Source: Algoriphagus sp.
Lineage (GTDB): Bacteria; Bacteroidota; Bacteroidia; Cytophagales; Cyclobacteriaceae
NCBI GenBank assembly: GCA_021298245.1
Contig: JAJTDZ010000009.1
Coordinates: 1 to 33,800 of the forward strand
Length of the DNA: 33,800 nt
Reading direction: 5' to 3'
In this document: positions 16,806 through 24,892 of the stretch, piece by piece
How positions within the stretch are numbered: the first letter of the stretch is position 1
How the letters are laid out: the number at the start of each line of letters is the position of its first letter
Notes under the pieces: model-generated
Told to the model about the DNA's origin: nothing
Databases searched by the model: none
Seen by the model: the letters and a program-made list of their open reading frames with translations, nothing else
Translations under genes and position numbers: made by a program

Positions 16806-18866
16806 TTAGGTAGATACTTTTTCTTCCGTCGGAGGAGGAGTTTCTTCCTTTTCGCCTTCTTTTTCTTCAGGAGCAGGGTTTTTGGTCTTTTTTCCTGAAG
16901 GGCTACCTTCTTTTTTATTGGTGAAGGCCTGGTAAGTTGTTTCTTTATCAAATGGACGCTTCCCTATCAACCTTTCTAAATCGGCTTGAAAAAGAATTTC
17001 TTTTTCTAACAGTTCTTTTGCCAAGGTTTCGAGTTCGGATTTTCTTTTTTTCAACAAGTCCAAGACCCTAGTGTAAGCAAACTGAATCAATTTGGAAACC
17101 TCTTGGTCAATCATCTCAGCAGTGGCCTCCGAATAGGGTTTGGTCATTTTGTATCCGTCGCTTTTGCTTTCGTAAAAAGAAATATTCCCCAATTTGTCGT
17201 TCATTCCATAAACCGACACCATGGAATAAGCCATTTTAGTAATCCTTTCCAAATCACTAAGTGCTCCCGTGGAAATTTTTCCAAAAATGATTTCTTCTGC
17301 CGCTCTACCTGCGAGAGTCATGCACATCTCGTCTACCAATTGTTCGGTTTGGTAGAGAAACTGCTCTTTGGGCAAGTATTGGGCATACCCCAAGGCAGCT
17401 ACTCCTCTAGGTACTATGGATACTTTTACCAAGGGATCTGCATGCTCCAAAAACCAACCTGCTACAGCATGTCCAGCTTCATGGTAGGCAACAATCTTCT
17501 TTTCTTCTGGAGAAATGATCTTATTCTTTTTCTCCAAGCCCCCGATTACCCTATCAATGGCATCTTGGAAGTCTTGCATATCTACCGCCTCCTTATTTCT
17601 ACGGGCAGCAATTAGTGCGGCTTCATTACAAACATTAGCTATCTCTGCTCCAGCAAACCCAGGAGTTTGAGCTGCCAATTTCTTTGGATCTACCTCTTCT
17701 TTTATTTTGATGGGTTTTAGGTGAACCTTGAAAATAGCTTCTCTTCCTACGATGTCTGGCTTGTCTATGGAGATTTGTCGGTCAAATCGTCCTGGCCTCA
17801 GCAAGGCGCTGTCCAATACATCTGGACGGTTGGTAGCGGCTAGGACAATGACTCCTGAATCTGTACCAAAGCCATCCATTTCAACGAGTAAGGAATTGAG
17901 CGTGTTTTCACGTTCATCGTTAGCACCTGGCATTTGCCCTTTTCCTCGTGAGCGACCAATCGCATCGATCTCGTCAATAAATATGATACAAGGAGCTTTT
18001 TCTTTGGCTTGTTTAAACAAATCTCTGACCCTTGCTGCACCTACCCCTACAAACATCTCTACGAAATCAGATCCGGAGAGTGTGAAAAATGGTACGCCAG
18101 CCTCTCCGGCTACTGCTTTGGCGAGTAGGGTTTTTCCTGTACCGGGAGGACCTACCAAAAGGGCACCCTTAGGAATTTTTCCACCCAGTTTGGTGAATTT
18201 GGATGGATTTTTTAGGAACTCTACAATCTCTTGAATTTCTTCCTTGGCTTCATCTAAGCCAGCTACGTTGTCAAAGGTGATTTTAACCTTGTTTTCTGCA
18301 TCAAATAGTTGGGCTTTGGATTTTCCAACATTGAAAATCTGCCCTCCCGGTCCACCAGAACCTGCCATCCTTCGCATCAAAAACCAAAACAGCACAAAAA
18401 GAAGGATCATGAATCCAAAACTTCCAAAATAACTGCTCCAATTTTCTTCGTTGGTAACAGAAAAACCTATTTTTTCAGAGCCTGGAGGCATTTTTTCTTC
18501 TAAATCTTGAAAGTCACCTTGGAATTTATCTGCAGTGGTCACTTGTAGTGCATAATGGGGGCCGTCAGGATTAAAAAAAGTAGAATTGGACTCTAGCTCC
18601 GATTTGTATTTTGTGTTTTGTAAGGAAGTTTTCTTTAAGGTCACATCCACCCTATTCATATTGCGAACAATGACAACTTTTTCTACATCTCCAGCCAAGT
18701 ACATGTCTTCAAAACGCTTTTGGGTAATATCAATCACCGAACCACGCTGTTGTATCCATGTCAAGCCCAATAGAACCAAAACAGCGGCTACAATTAGCCA
18801 AAGTTGAAAATTCGGTTTTTGTGGAGGTTTCGGGGTAAAATTCGTATTCTTATTTTTTTCGCTCAT
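16806..18866 (-). CDS. ftsH: ATP-dependent zinc metalloprotease FtsH
   Basis: 686 residues. Topology is standard: transmembrane segment 1 at about 20-40, a periplasmic domain, and transmembrane segment 2 near 150-165 ([18 protein letters not shown]). The AAA+ domain has Walker A GPPGTGKT (about 235), Walker [12 protein letters not shown] and [22 protein letters not shown]. The M41 protease domain has HEAGH (about 460) as the zinc site. The C-terminal tail (about 640-686) is rich in Lys, Glu, Pro and Thr and probably disordered. The enzyme degrades misfolded or regulated membrane and cytosolic proteins. It lies 53 bases downstream of rsfS on the same strand and is probably co-transcribed; a terminator follows. 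Confidence 0.97.
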   Translation of the reverse strand: MSEKNKNTNFTPKPPQKPNFQLWLIVAAVLVLLGLTWIQQRGSVIDITQKRFEDMYLAGDVEKVVIVRNMNRVDVTLKKTSLQNTKYKSELESNSTFFNPDGPHYALQVTTADKFQGDFQDLEEKMPPGSEKIGFSVTNEENWSSYFGSFGFMILLFVLFWFLMRRMAGSGGPGGQIFNVGKSKAQLFDAENKVKITFDNVAGLDEAKEEIQEIVEFLKNPSKFTKLGGKIPKGALLVGPPGTGKTLLAKAVAGEAGVPFFTLSGSDFVEMFVGVGAARVRDLFKQAKEKAPCIIFIDEIDAIGRSRGKGQMPGANDERENTLNSLLVEMDGFGTDSGVIVLAATNRPDVLDSALLRPGRFDRQISIDKPDIVGREAIFKVHLKPIKIKEEVDPKKLAAQTPGFAGAEIANVCNEAALIAARRNKEAVDMQDFQDAIDRVIGGLEKKNKIISPEEKKIVAYHEAGHAVAGWFLEHADPLVKVSIVPRGVAALGYAQYLPKEQFLYQTEQLVDEMCMTLAGRAAEEIIFGKISTGALSDLERITKMAYSMVSVYGMNDKLGNISFYESKSDGYKMTKPYSEATAEMIDQEVSKLIQFAYTRVLDLLKKRKSELETLAKELLEKEILFQADLERLIGKRPFDKETTYQAFTNKKEGSPSGKKTKNPAPEEKEGEKEETPPPTEEKVST

Positions 18867-18919
18867 TGCTTTTTAGATAATTCTCTTCTATTGATTTAAC
18901 AGATTGGTACTAGGAAAGT

Positions 18920-19279
18920 TCATTTTGATACAAAGTCAATTTTTGTAGTCTTTGCATCACCCCAAAGCTCTTCTAATCCATAAAACTCTCGTTTTTCAGA
19001 AAGAAATATGTGTGCTACCACGTTGACATAGTCCATCACTACCCATTGACCATTAGATTTCCCCTCTACTTTCCATGCAGGAGGCTCTCCTGTTTTACTC
19101 ACTTCTTCCTCAATGGATTTTGAAATTGCATCGATTTGGGTGTCGGAATTTCCTGAGCAAATCACAAAAAAATCTGTTACCACATCTTTTATGCTTCTGA
19201 GGTCCATGACCAAAATGTCAGCTGCTTTTTTTTCCGACATACCCTTGGAAATAACCTTACTCAGCTGTTCTGATGTCAT
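18920..19279 (-). CDS. rsfS: Ribosomal silencing factor RsfS
   Basis: 119 residues, the usual size of the family. Motifs expected for RsfS are present: DILVMDLRSIKDVVTDFFVI, SGNSDTQIDAISKSIEEEV and GQWVVMDYVNVVAHIF. RsfS binds ribosomal protein uL14 and blocks subunit joining when nutrients are scarce. It is the first gene of a likely rsfS-ftsH transcription unit and is divergent from birA, with only 53 bases separating the two starts. This birA/rsfS/ftsH arrangement is, to my knowledge, common in Bacteroidota. I found no strong minus-strand promoter match in that short gap. Confidence 0.95.
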   Translation of the reverse strand: MTSEQLSKVISKGMSEKKAADILVMDLRSIKDVVTDFFVICSGNSDTQIDAISKSIEEEVSKTGEPPAWKVEGKSNGQWVVMDYVNVVAHIFLSEKREFYGLEELWGDAKTTKIDFVSK

Positions 19280-19283
19280 ACTA

Positions 19284-19313
19284 TTGATTTAAGACTTGCC
19301 TTCGGTACCTTTG
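19284..19313 (+). promoter_or_regulatory. Bacteroidota sigma-A promoter of birA
   Basis: TTG at 19284-19286, then 19 bases, then a perfect TACCTTTG at 19306-19313. The predicted start of transcription is near 19320, about 13 bases before the birA ATG. The promoter occupies most of the 53-base gap between rsfS and birA. Confidence 0.75.
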
Positions 19314-19332
19314 ATTTAAGAAGTGTAAAATA

Positions 19333-20097
19333 ATGTATAAAATTCTTGCCAACACGATTTTTTTGGGGAAAGATGTTTTTTTCCTGCCAGAGTGTCATTC
19401 TACCAATGACATAGCCATGCAGTGCCTTCGTCAGGGCACCTTGGGAGAGGGCAGTATTGTCATCACTGATTTTCAAACCCAAGGCAAAGGACAACGGGGA
19501 AATACTTGGGAAACCAACCCTGGAGAAAACTTGACCTTTTCCTTGGTCTTGAGACCAAAATTTTTAGAAATAGGTGCTCAAGTATTTCTAAATATGGCAA
19601 TTGCCAATGCTATTCGTTCATGTATTTCAAAATACATCCCTCAAATTCAAGTGAAATGGCCAAATGATTTGGTCGTTGCCCATTGCGGAAAATTAGGAGG
19701 CATCCTCATCGAAAATATCTTGAGTGGTACCTCCTGGGATTATGCCATCGTTGGGATAGGTATCAATGTAAATCAAAGACAGTTTGGTGCACCTCAAGCC
19801 ACTTCCATGTCCCTGCTCACGGAAAAACAGTTTGCTTTGTCTGACCTACTCCAAGAGCTTATTCACCACATAGAATCGGCGTATTTGGCATTGAAAAATG
19901 GATACATGGAAGAAATCACACAAGAATATCTGGACCATCTTTATTTGTATAAGGAGCTAGCTAGGTATACAGTGGACCAACAAGAGGTGGAAGGGAAGAT
20001 CGTAGGACTGAGCAATTCAGGGGATTTATACCTAGAGTTGTTGGATGGAACGCTTAAAAGTTTTGGTATCAAGGAAATCAAGTTTCCAAATTTCTGA
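19333..20097 (+). CDS. birA: Biotin--[acetyl-CoA-carboxylase] ligase
   Basis: 254 residues, a class I biotin protein ligase without the N-terminal DNA-binding domain of E. coli BirA. The catalytic domain shows the biotin-5'-AMP loop GKGQRG (51-56) followed by NTWETNPGENLTFSL, KWPND (108-112), KLGGILIE (120-127) and GIGINVNQ. The short C-terminal SH3-like domain contains VEGKIVGLSNSGDLYLEL. It attaches biotin to the biotin carboxyl carrier protein and related proteins in the cytoplasm; lacking the helix-turn-helix, it is not expected to act as a repressor. It has its own promoter and is followed by 138 bases leading to ahcY. Confidence 0.95.
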   Translation: MYKILANTIFLGKDVFFLPECHSTNDIAMQCLRQGTLGEGSIVITDFQTQGKGQRGNTWETNPGENLTFSLVLRPKFLEIGAQVFLNMAIANAIRSCISKYIPQIQVKWPNDLVVAHCGKLGGILIENILSGTSWDYAIVGIGINVNQRQFGAPQATSMSLLTEKQFALSDLLQELIHHIESAYLALKNGYMEEITQEYLDHLYLYKELARYTVDQQEVEGKIVGLSNSGDLYLELLDGTLKSFGIKEIKFPNF

Positions 20098-20126
20098 TTC
20101 AACTTCAAAATCTCAATTTAATCCAA

Positions 20127-20134
20127 TACCTTTG
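20127..20134 (+). promoter_or_regulatory. Probable -7 element of the ahcY promoter
   Basis: A perfect TACCTTTG lies 30 bases after the birA stop. The -33 region at the expected distance is poor, so confidence is moderate. If used, transcription starts near 20141 and the ahcY mRNA has a leader of about 95 bases containing two hairpins and five TTAAC words. Confidence 0.5.
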
Positions 20135-20155
20135 CCTCGCGAAAAAGGTGAGCAT

Positions 20156-20229
20156 GCCTGCTTTCAGCAGATAAACCTACCTCTGGTAGGCTTTTAACAA
20201 TTAACGCTTTAACATATTTAACTTTTAAC
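20156..20229 (+). repeat. Upstream copy of the ahcY-flanking repeat (hairpins plus TTAAC series)
   Basis: In order, the sequence shows a CTGC/GCAG hairpin (20158-20161 with 20167-20170), a perfect 6-bp hairpin CCTACC/GGTAGG (20176-20181 with 20185-20190, loop TCT), then five TTAAC words ending at 20198, 20205, 20213, 20222 and 20229. The last word ends six bases before the ahcY ATG. The same order of parts (GCCTGC, GCAG, CCTACC, GTAGGC, then TTTAAC and ACGCTT) recurs downstream of ahcY at 21672-21717. It is either a degenerate repeat copy or a leader regulatory structure. Confidence 0.7.
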
Positions 20230-20235
20230 ATATCT

Positions 20236-21546
20236 ATGTCCACTTCCACTTACATCCCTTACAAAGTCAAAGACATCTCCCTAGCGGAGTGGGGAAGAAA
20301 AGAAATTCGTTTGGCTGAAGCCGAAATGCCAGGATTGATGGCTCTTCGTGCGGAGTTTGGCCCATCCCAGCCCCTGAAAGGTGCACGCGTGGCCGGCTGT
20401 CTTCACATGACCATCCAAACTGCCGTGTTGATCGAAACTTTGGTTGCCTTGGGCGCTGAGGTGACCTGGTCTTCTTGCAACATCTTTTCTACCCAAGACC
20501 ATGCTGCTGCAGCCATCGCTGCTGCGGGTATCCAGGTGTATGCTTGGAAGGGACAAACTGCCGAGGAATTTGACTGGTGCATCGAGCAAACGCTATTTTT
20601 CGGCGAAGGCCAGCAGCCACTCAACATGATCCTAGACGACGGGGGTGACTTGACCAACATGGTCCTAGACCAATACCCTGACTTAGTGGCAGGAATCAGA
20701 GGTCTTTCTGAAGAAACCACCACGGGTGTACACCGTCTGTACGAGCGCATGAAAAATGGCACGCTTCCTATGCCTGCCATCAACGTGAATGACTCAGTAA
20801 CTAAGTCCAAGTTTGACAACAAGTACGGCTGTAAGGAATCTCTAGTAGATGCGATCCGTCGCGCGACTGACGTAATGATGGCGGGAAAAGTAGCCGTTGT
20901 GGCTGGTTATGGTGACGTAGGAAAAGGATCCGCTGCTTCCCTTCGCGGAGCAGGCGCTCGCGTAATCGTGACTGAAATCGACCCAATCTGTGCGCTACAG
21001 GCTGCCATGGATGGCTTTGCTGTAAAGAAGATGGCCGATGCGATCAAAGAGGCAGATATCGTGGTAACTGCTACTGGTAACAAGGACATCATCACGGGAG
21101 CTCACTTCAAGGCGATGAAGGACAAGGCGATTGTGTGTAACATTGGCCACTTCGACAACGAGATCGACATGGCATGGTTGAACGCACATTATGGCAATAC
21201 GAAAAACGTGATCAAGCCTCAGGTAGACTTGTACGAAGTAGATGGCAAACAGATCATCATCTTGGCGGAAGGCCGATTGGTAAACTTGGGTTGCGCTACA
21301 GGTCACCCATCTTTTGTGATGTCCAACTCCTTCACCAACCAGACTTTGGCACAGTTGGAATTGTGGGCCAACTACAAGAACTACAGCCCTGGGGTGTACG
21401 TACTTCCCAAGCACTTGGACGAGAAGGTTGCCTTCTTACACTTGGCCAAATTGGGCGTACAGCTAGACACCCTTTCTGACGACCAAGCCAAGTACATCGG
21501 CGTGGAAGTGAAGGGGCCGTTTAAGCCGGAGTATTATAGATATTAA
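20236..21546 (+). CDS. ahcY: Adenosylhomocysteinase (S-adenosyl-L-homocysteine hydrolase)
   Basis: 436 residues, full length for the bacterial family. It opens with [20 protein letters not shown]. Substrate-binding motifs include [33 protein letters not shown] and [13 protein letters not shown]; the NAD-binding loop is [13 protein letters not shown]. The C-terminus ends KPEYYRY as expected for the tail that closes the neighbouring NAD site. It reversibly converts S-adenosylhomocysteine to adenosine and homocysteine, clearing the product of methyltransferases. The gene is visibly richer in G and C at third positions than neighbouring genes, as often seen for highly expressed genes. Both flanks carry related repeats, and a terminator lies 255 bases downstream. 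Confidence 0.97.
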   Translation: MSTSTYIPYKVKDISLAEWGRKEIRLAEAEMPGLMALRAEFGPSQPLKGARVAGCLHMTIQTAVLIETLVALGAEVTWSSCNIFSTQDHAAAAIAAAGIQVYAWKGQTAEEFDWCIEQTLFFGEGQQPLNMILDDGGDLTNMVLDQYPDLVAGIRGLSEETTTGVHRLYERMKNGTLPMPAINVNDSVTKSKFDNKYGCKESLVDAIRRATDVMMAGKVAVVAGYGDVGKGSAASLRGAGARVIVTEIDPICALQAAMDGFAVKKMADAIKEADIVVTATGNKDIITGAHFKAMKDKAIVCNIGHFDNEIDMAWLNAHYGNTKNVIKPQVDLYEVDGKQIIILAEGRLVNLGCATGHPSFVMSNSFTNQTLAQLELWANYKNYSPGVYVLPKHLDEKVAFLHLAKLGVQLDTLSDDQAKYIGVEVKGPFKPEYYRY

Positions 21547-21555
21547 GGTTTAATT

Positions 21556-21783
21556 GGTTAACTGTTTAACTGTTGAAACCGGGAATTTGGGAAGGGGAAA
21601 TTGTTAAATGTTAAGGGTTAAACGTTAAGGTGCTACATTCGTAATTCCATTCAGAATTAACATTTTAACTTGCCTGCGGCAGGCCTACCTACCGTAGGCA
21701 GGCAGGCCTTTAACGCTTAACCATTCTATTTCAGTTAACCAACCTGTCTGCCGAAGGCAGGTTACCCAGTTAAACAATTAACC
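21556..21783. repeat. Inverted-repeat element downstream of ahcY with palindromic core and GTTAA/TTAAC arms
   Basis: A 17-base arm at 21556-21572 is the inverse of 21767-21783 with a single mismatch. Inside, the left half carries several GTTAA words and the right half TTAAC words, so the halves are roughly inverse. The core holds GCCTGC-G-GCAGGC (21672-21684), GCCTAC-N5-GTAGGC (21683-21699) and CTGCC-GAA-GGCAG (21748-21760). It has no open reading frame. It resembles REP or MITE-like intergenic repeats of Bacteroidota. A related, shorter copy precedes ahcY. Confidence 0.8.
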
Positions 21784-21800
21784 GTTAAATTACATCTTTA

Positions 21801-21831
21801 AAAAAAGGAGTTCTTTTGGAGCTCCTTTTTT
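21801..21831 (+). terminator. Rho-independent terminator downstream of ahcY
   Basis: An A-run leads into GGAGTTC (21807-21813), a short loop, and its partner ending in GCTCC (21819-21825) with one G-T wobble, followed by six T. It lies after the repeat element, so the repeat would be transcribed as part of the ahcY 3' untranslated region. Confidence 0.82.
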
Positions 21832-21881
21832 CTTTTCAATTCGTACAAAGGGGAGTATATTGAAAAAAAAATAGAAACAAC

Positions 21882-22754
21882 ATGAATTATACCGAAGGAA
21901 TGCTCCGAGAAGGGTCTTTGAAGGGCAAAAACATATTGATTACAGGCGGGGGAACTGGTTTAGGTCGGGCCATGGGGGAGTATTTTTTGGAATTGGGGGC
22001 CAACCTAATTATTACCTCTAGAAAATTAGATGTTTTGGAGCAAACAGCCCAAGAAATGATGAAGAAATCGGGAGGAAAGGTTATTCCCTTGGTTTGTGAC
22101 GTTCGGGATATTGCTCAAGTAGAAGCCATGTGGGCACAGTGTATAGCTGCTTTTGGTCAAATCCATGCGGTATTGAATAATGCAGCAGGGAATTTTATTA
22201 GTCCTACTGAGCGCCTTTCTGCGAATGCCTTCAATACTGTTTTGGACATTGTGCTCAAAGGTACCTCCCAAGTGACTTTAACTGCTGGTAAGCACTGGAT
22301 AGCTGCCAAACAACCGGGGGTATTTTTAAATATTGTAACTACCTATGCCTGGACGGGTTCTGGCTATGTGGTACCTTCTGCGGCTGCCAAAGCTGGGGTC
22401 TTGGCTTTGACAAGATCATTGGCAGTAGAGTGGGCCAAATATGGCATCCGATCCAATGCAATTGCCCCAGGGCCATTCCCAACAGAAGGTGCCTGGAGTC
22501 GGCTCCTTCCAGGTGATTTGGTGAAGAAATTTGATCCTGCCAAAAAAGTGCCGGTTGGACGAGTAGGGGTTCACCAGGAGTTGGCCAACCTGGCTGCTTA
22601 TCTGGTATCTGATTTTTCTGCCTACATCAACGGAGATGTGATTACGATCGATGGAGGCGAATGGTTGAAGGGTGCTGGAGAATTTAATAATTTAGAAATG
22701 GTGCCTCAAGAAATGTGGGATATGATGGAGGCATCTCGAGGAAAAAAGCCCTAA
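21882..22754 (+). CDS. SDR oxidoreductase, 2,4-dienoyl-CoA reductase (DECR) type
   Basis: 290 residues. The cofactor loop is TGGGTGLG (21-28) and the NNAAGNF motif starts at residue 99. In place of the classical YxxxK there is S166-A-A-A-K170, preceded by VTTYAWTGSGYVVPSAAAKA; this is the arrangement of mitochondrial-type 2,4-dienoyl-CoA reductases, where a different Tyr (here Tyr155) and the Lys are catalytic. The following RSLAVEWAKYGIRSNAIAPG and the late AYINGDVITIDGGEWL also match. It should reduce 2,4-dienoyl-CoA with NADPH during degradation of polyunsaturated fatty acids, in the cytoplasm. No other beta-oxidation genes are adjacent. Confidence 0.9.
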   Translation: MNYTEGMLREGSLKGKNILITGGGTGLGRAMGEYFLELGANLIITSRKLDVLEQTAQEMMKKSGGKVIPLVCDVRDIAQVEAMWAQCIAAFGQIHAVLNNAAGNFISPTERLSANAFNTVLDIVLKGTSQVTLTAGKHWIAAKQPGVFLNIVTTYAWTGSGYVVPSAAAKAGVLALTRSLAVEWAKYGIRSNAIAPGPFPTEGAWSRLLPGDLVKKFDPAKKVPVGRVGVHQELANLAAYLVSDFSAYINGDVITIDGGEWLKGAGEFNNLEMVPQEMWDMMEASRGKKP

Positions 22755-22775
22755 GCCCCAAATTACTTTGGGGCT
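22754..22775 (+). terminator. Hairpin immediately after the SDR gene
   Basis: AGCCCCAAA (22754-22762) pairs perfectly with TTTGGGGCT (22767-22775) around TTAC. The stem overlaps the last base of the stop codon. There is no T-run afterwards, so it is either a weak terminator or an mRNA 3'-end stabiliser. Confidence 0.5.
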
Positions 22776-22874
22776 ATGTCAAAGCCAAATTGAAAATTAG
22801 AGGAGCCTAGTACTCCGGCAATCTTTTACCTTTCAATTAGCAGTAATTTAAAATAGTCTCGTCAACTACAACAA

Positions 22875-23486
22875 ATGCAAACCCCATCTTTGAATCTGAA
22901 CCGTCAGGAGTTTGGAGATCCGATCAACAAAGGCAATGTCCTTACTTTGGAAGAAGCTAATGTCCTTTTGAATGAGTGGGTACTAAATGAGCGGTTGAAG
23001 GTGCACATGAAACAAGTGGGGCATCTGATGAAAGCCTATGCACTAGACAAGGGTTTTGATGCCACGGAAGCCCATAAATGGCACTTGGCAGGACTCCTTC
23101 ACGATGCGGATTGGGACCAATGGCCCGACCAACATTGTAGAAAAATCATCGAAGAACTGGAGGCAAGAGCCATCGATCCGGAAATAATTCGAGCTATCGC
23201 CTGCCATGGTCCTCGTTATTTTGGAGTGGAGCCCCGGACCCAGATGGATAAAATGCTTTATGCCTTTGACGAACTCAGTGGACTTGTACATGCCTACTCC
23301 CTGATGCGTCCTGAAGGCTATGTGGGCATGGAAGTGAAAGGGGTGAAAAAGCGACTGAAAGACAAAACCTTTGCGGCCCAAGTAAGTCGGGAAGATATTG
23401 AAGACGCTGCCCAGCGTGCTGCCATTCCTGTGGATGATTTGATCGCATTTGTGGTAGCTAACCAAGGGGATACTGATCTGGCTTAA
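22875..23486 (+). CDS. HD-domain hydrolase (predicted phosphohydrolase)
   Basis: 203 residues. The HD metal-site pattern is visible: H44 (VHMKQVGHL), the H76-D77 doublet in AGLLHDADWD, a later CHG in RAIACHGPRY, and a distal Asp in LYAFDELSGL. This order matches the predicted HD-superfamily hydrolases of the COG2316 type. The substrate is probably a nucleotide or other phosphate ester, but it cannot be read from the sequence. There is no signal peptide, so the protein should be cytoplasmic. A TACCTTTC motif (22827-22834) could be a -7 element but lacks a good -33 partner. A terminator follows directly, and the next gene is convergent. Confidence 0.82.
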   Translation: MQTPSLNLNRQEFGDPINKGNVLTLEEANVLLNEWVLNERLKVHMKQVGHLMKAYALDKGFDATEAHKWHLAGLLHDADWDQWPDQHCRKIIEELEARAIDPEIIRAIACHGPRYFGVEPRTQMDKMLYAFDELSGLVHAYSLMRPEGYVGMEVKGVKKRLKDKTFAAQVSREDIEDAAQRAAIPVDDLIAFVVANQGDTDLA

Positions 23487-23490
23487 AATA

Positions 23491-23519
23491 AAAAAGGGCC
23501 ACAATTGCGGCCCTTTTTT
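23491..23519. terminator. Bidirectional terminator between the HD-protein and DUF4494 genes
   Basis: AAAAAGGGCC (23491-23500) pairs with GGCCCTTTTT (23509-23518), with an eight-base loop. A-run and T-run flank the GC core on both sides, so it can end transcription from either convergent gene. The last bases overlap the TAA of the minus-strand DUF4494 gene. Confidence 0.9.
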
Positions 23520-24012
23520 ATTCTTCTTCCAATTCCTGAGTTATAGGTTTGAAATTTCCTGGAGGAAGATCTGGGCTCAGCTCTGATTTTTCGAAAGGAA
23601 ATACTTCTAAGATGGCGCTTTCTGTAATATCAGGCACCCTGAAGCTCACCAACATAGAGCCAAGACTTTCTTGAATTCTATCGTAAGCTTGCTTGACATC
23701 CTCTGCAGTCACAATCATGTATTGGGTCACCTTTTTCTCCTTCCCATTATCCCCATCTGCGATCAAGTAGGTCACCTTGCACTTGTACCAAATCTCTGCA
23801 TCCTTATAAAAAAAGACATCCACAATATTGCTTTTGCTTATCCCGGTGACTTGAAAATCTCCTCGAATTTGGGCGCTGAGCTTCGCATACAGGATAGTTT
23901 CTGCTTCGGTAAAGGAGATCGCATCCACCAGGTATTGTTCCGAAATACTTTTCAAAAGACCTTCTTCCGTCTCTTTGGCATACTTTACTTTACACAAAAA
24001 CCAGGTTCTCAT
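23518..24012 (-). CDS. DUF4494 family protein
   Basis: 164 residues beginning MRTWFLCKVKYAKETEEGLL, which I recognise as the DUF4494 family, found almost entirely in Bacteroidota. Features include a SEQYLVDAISFTEAE helix, a GDFQVTGISKSNIVDVFFY strand pair, and WYKCKVTYLIADGDNGKEKK followed by YMIVTAEDVKQAYDRI. There is no signal peptide and the fold looks compact and cytoplasmic. The C-terminal tail is acidic and Pro-rich. Function is unknown. It is separated from the upstream Mpo1-like gene on the same strand by 325 bases with secondary-structure potential, and it ends inside a bidirectional terminator. Confidence 0.87.
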   Translation of the reverse strand: MRTWFLCKVKYAKETEEGLLKSISEQYLVDAISFTEAETILYAKLSAQIRGDFQVTGISKSNIVDVFFYKDAEIWYKCKVTYLIADGDNGKEKKVTQYMIVTAEDVKQAYDRIQESLGSMLVSFRVPDITESAILEVFPFEKSELSPDLPPGNFKPITQELEEE

Positions 24013-24337
24013 TATTGTTTCATTTTATTTCCGAATCTACCTCATCTCTGGTAAAGGGGTACTATAGAATCATAAAAAATTGAGGAGTGAGCGAGCATTC
24101 GCTATCTAATTTATTGGAAATCACGGGCTAATTTTTTTTAAATAGAATAGAAAGCTTTTGCAGTGATATGCTGAACACAATTTTAGCAACTGAACAGCGC
24201 CGCAACGGACCTCACTCAATTGGCTCTTGACTCATAAAGAAAAGCTTTCTATCCTAAGCAGTATTCACACCCTAAAAAAGGAAGCATGTTTGACCAAGGC
24301 TAGTTGCCAAAGGCAGTAAGTATTATCTTCTTTATTT
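24013..24337. other. 325-base gap with long-range inverted repeats, possible structured RNA or leader
   Basis: The gap lies upstream of the DUF4494 gene and downstream of the Mpo1-like gene, both on the minus strand. It carries an exact 13-bp inverted repeat (24147-24159 with 24240-24252; ATAGAAAGCTTTT) around 80 bases, and a weaker pair (24078-24091 with 24211-24221, one 3-base bulge). The spacer contains a GC-richer piece (CAGCGCCGCAACGG). No open frame is supported and no known RNA family was recognised by eye. Confidence 0.4.
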
Positions 24338-24817
24338 TTAATAGGTAATACCTATTTTTTTATAAATGAAATGCATGAGCCAAGCGGGCCCGATCAATAA
24401 AAATTGAATATCCTTCAAAAACGATGGTTTCTTGCCCTCAATTTTATGGCCATAAAATTGAACTATCCATGCCAATACAAATATTCCCAAACTGATGAGA
24501 GGTAATTTTCCAGGAAATATAAGCGTCAGGTAGTTGGCCAATGCAAGGCAGAAAGAAGAAAATAAGAGCATGCCCAATGAAAGTGGGGCCGAGATGGAGA
24601 CGTAATACAGGAGCACCAAGACTAGGGTTATGGTAGCCCAGTTTGCAAAATTACCAAGCGCAGGGATCCAGGTTTGTAGGTAGCCAGAAGGAATACTATA
24701 CACCAAACCAACTACGCTGAAGAATATAGCGGGGACACAAAACCAATGGATCAGCTTGTTGGTTTTATTTTGGTGGCTTTCGCCATATTCTGCAAGTAAG
24801 GAATCAATTTTTCTCAT
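24338..24817 (-). CDS. Mpo1-like (DUF962) membrane protein
   Basis: 159 residues with several hydrophobic segments. The family signature is present: an N-terminal YGESHQNKTNKLIHWFCVP with conserved His residues, and a C-terminal WIVQFYGHKIEGKKPSFLKD followed by QFLLIGPAWLM. Yeast Mpo1 is an iron-dependent 2-hydroxy fatty acid dioxygenase in alpha-oxidation; the conserved histidines (HxxxxNKxxH and the FYGHKIE motif) that would bind iron are retained here. It should sit in the inner membrane. It is divergent from the FAD oxidoreductase gene (75-base gap). The substrate in this organism is inference only. Confidence 0.87.
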   Translation of the reverse strand: MRKIDSLLAEYGESHQNKTNKLIHWFCVPAIFFSVVGLVYSIPSGYLQTWIPALGNFANWATITLVLVLLYYVSISAPLSLGMLLFSSFCLALANYLTLIFPGKLPLISLGIFVLAWIVQFYGHKIEGKKPSFLKDIQFLLIGPAWLMHFIYKKIGITY

Positions 24818-24892
24818 GGGATTCTGGGTTTAAATGCATTACTTGGACTACAAGTTAATCATCCTTACCAAAAAAATAAATTCAAATCGTTG

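Larger units (their letters stand above)
21547..21881. other. Gap between ahcY and the SDR gene
   Basis: 335 bases without a gene. It contains the inverted-repeat element (21556-21783) and the ahcY terminator (21801-21831). The remaining 50 bases before the SDR start are AT-rich and show no clear promoter. Confidence 0.7.

Noticed and set aside
17103..18234. Long plus-strand open frames opposite ftsH
   Set aside because: Their translations have low-complexity Ser/Pro/Phe-rich text and lie wholly within the intact ftsH gene; no start signals or domains.
20281..21414. Several antisense open frames opposite ahcY
   Set aside because: They lack recognisable domains and signal for translation, and are explained by the biased, GC-richer codon use of ahcY; the sense protein is full length and highly conserved.
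20192..21783. TTAAC/GTTAA repeats read as a CRISPR array
   Set aside because: The repeated word is only 5-7 bases, spacing is irregular, orientation changes, and no cas genes are present.
24061..24337. 4.5S, 6S or transfer RNA gene
   Set aside because: I could not find the conserved SRP loop, the 6S open-bubble layout or a cloverleaf; only generic inverted repeats are visible.
24340..24358. Palindrome AATAGGTA/TACCTATT as a terminator
   Set aside because: It lies inside the last codons of the Mpo1-like gene and has a one-base loop; the T-run is on the coding side, so it is unlikely to act as a terminator for that gene.
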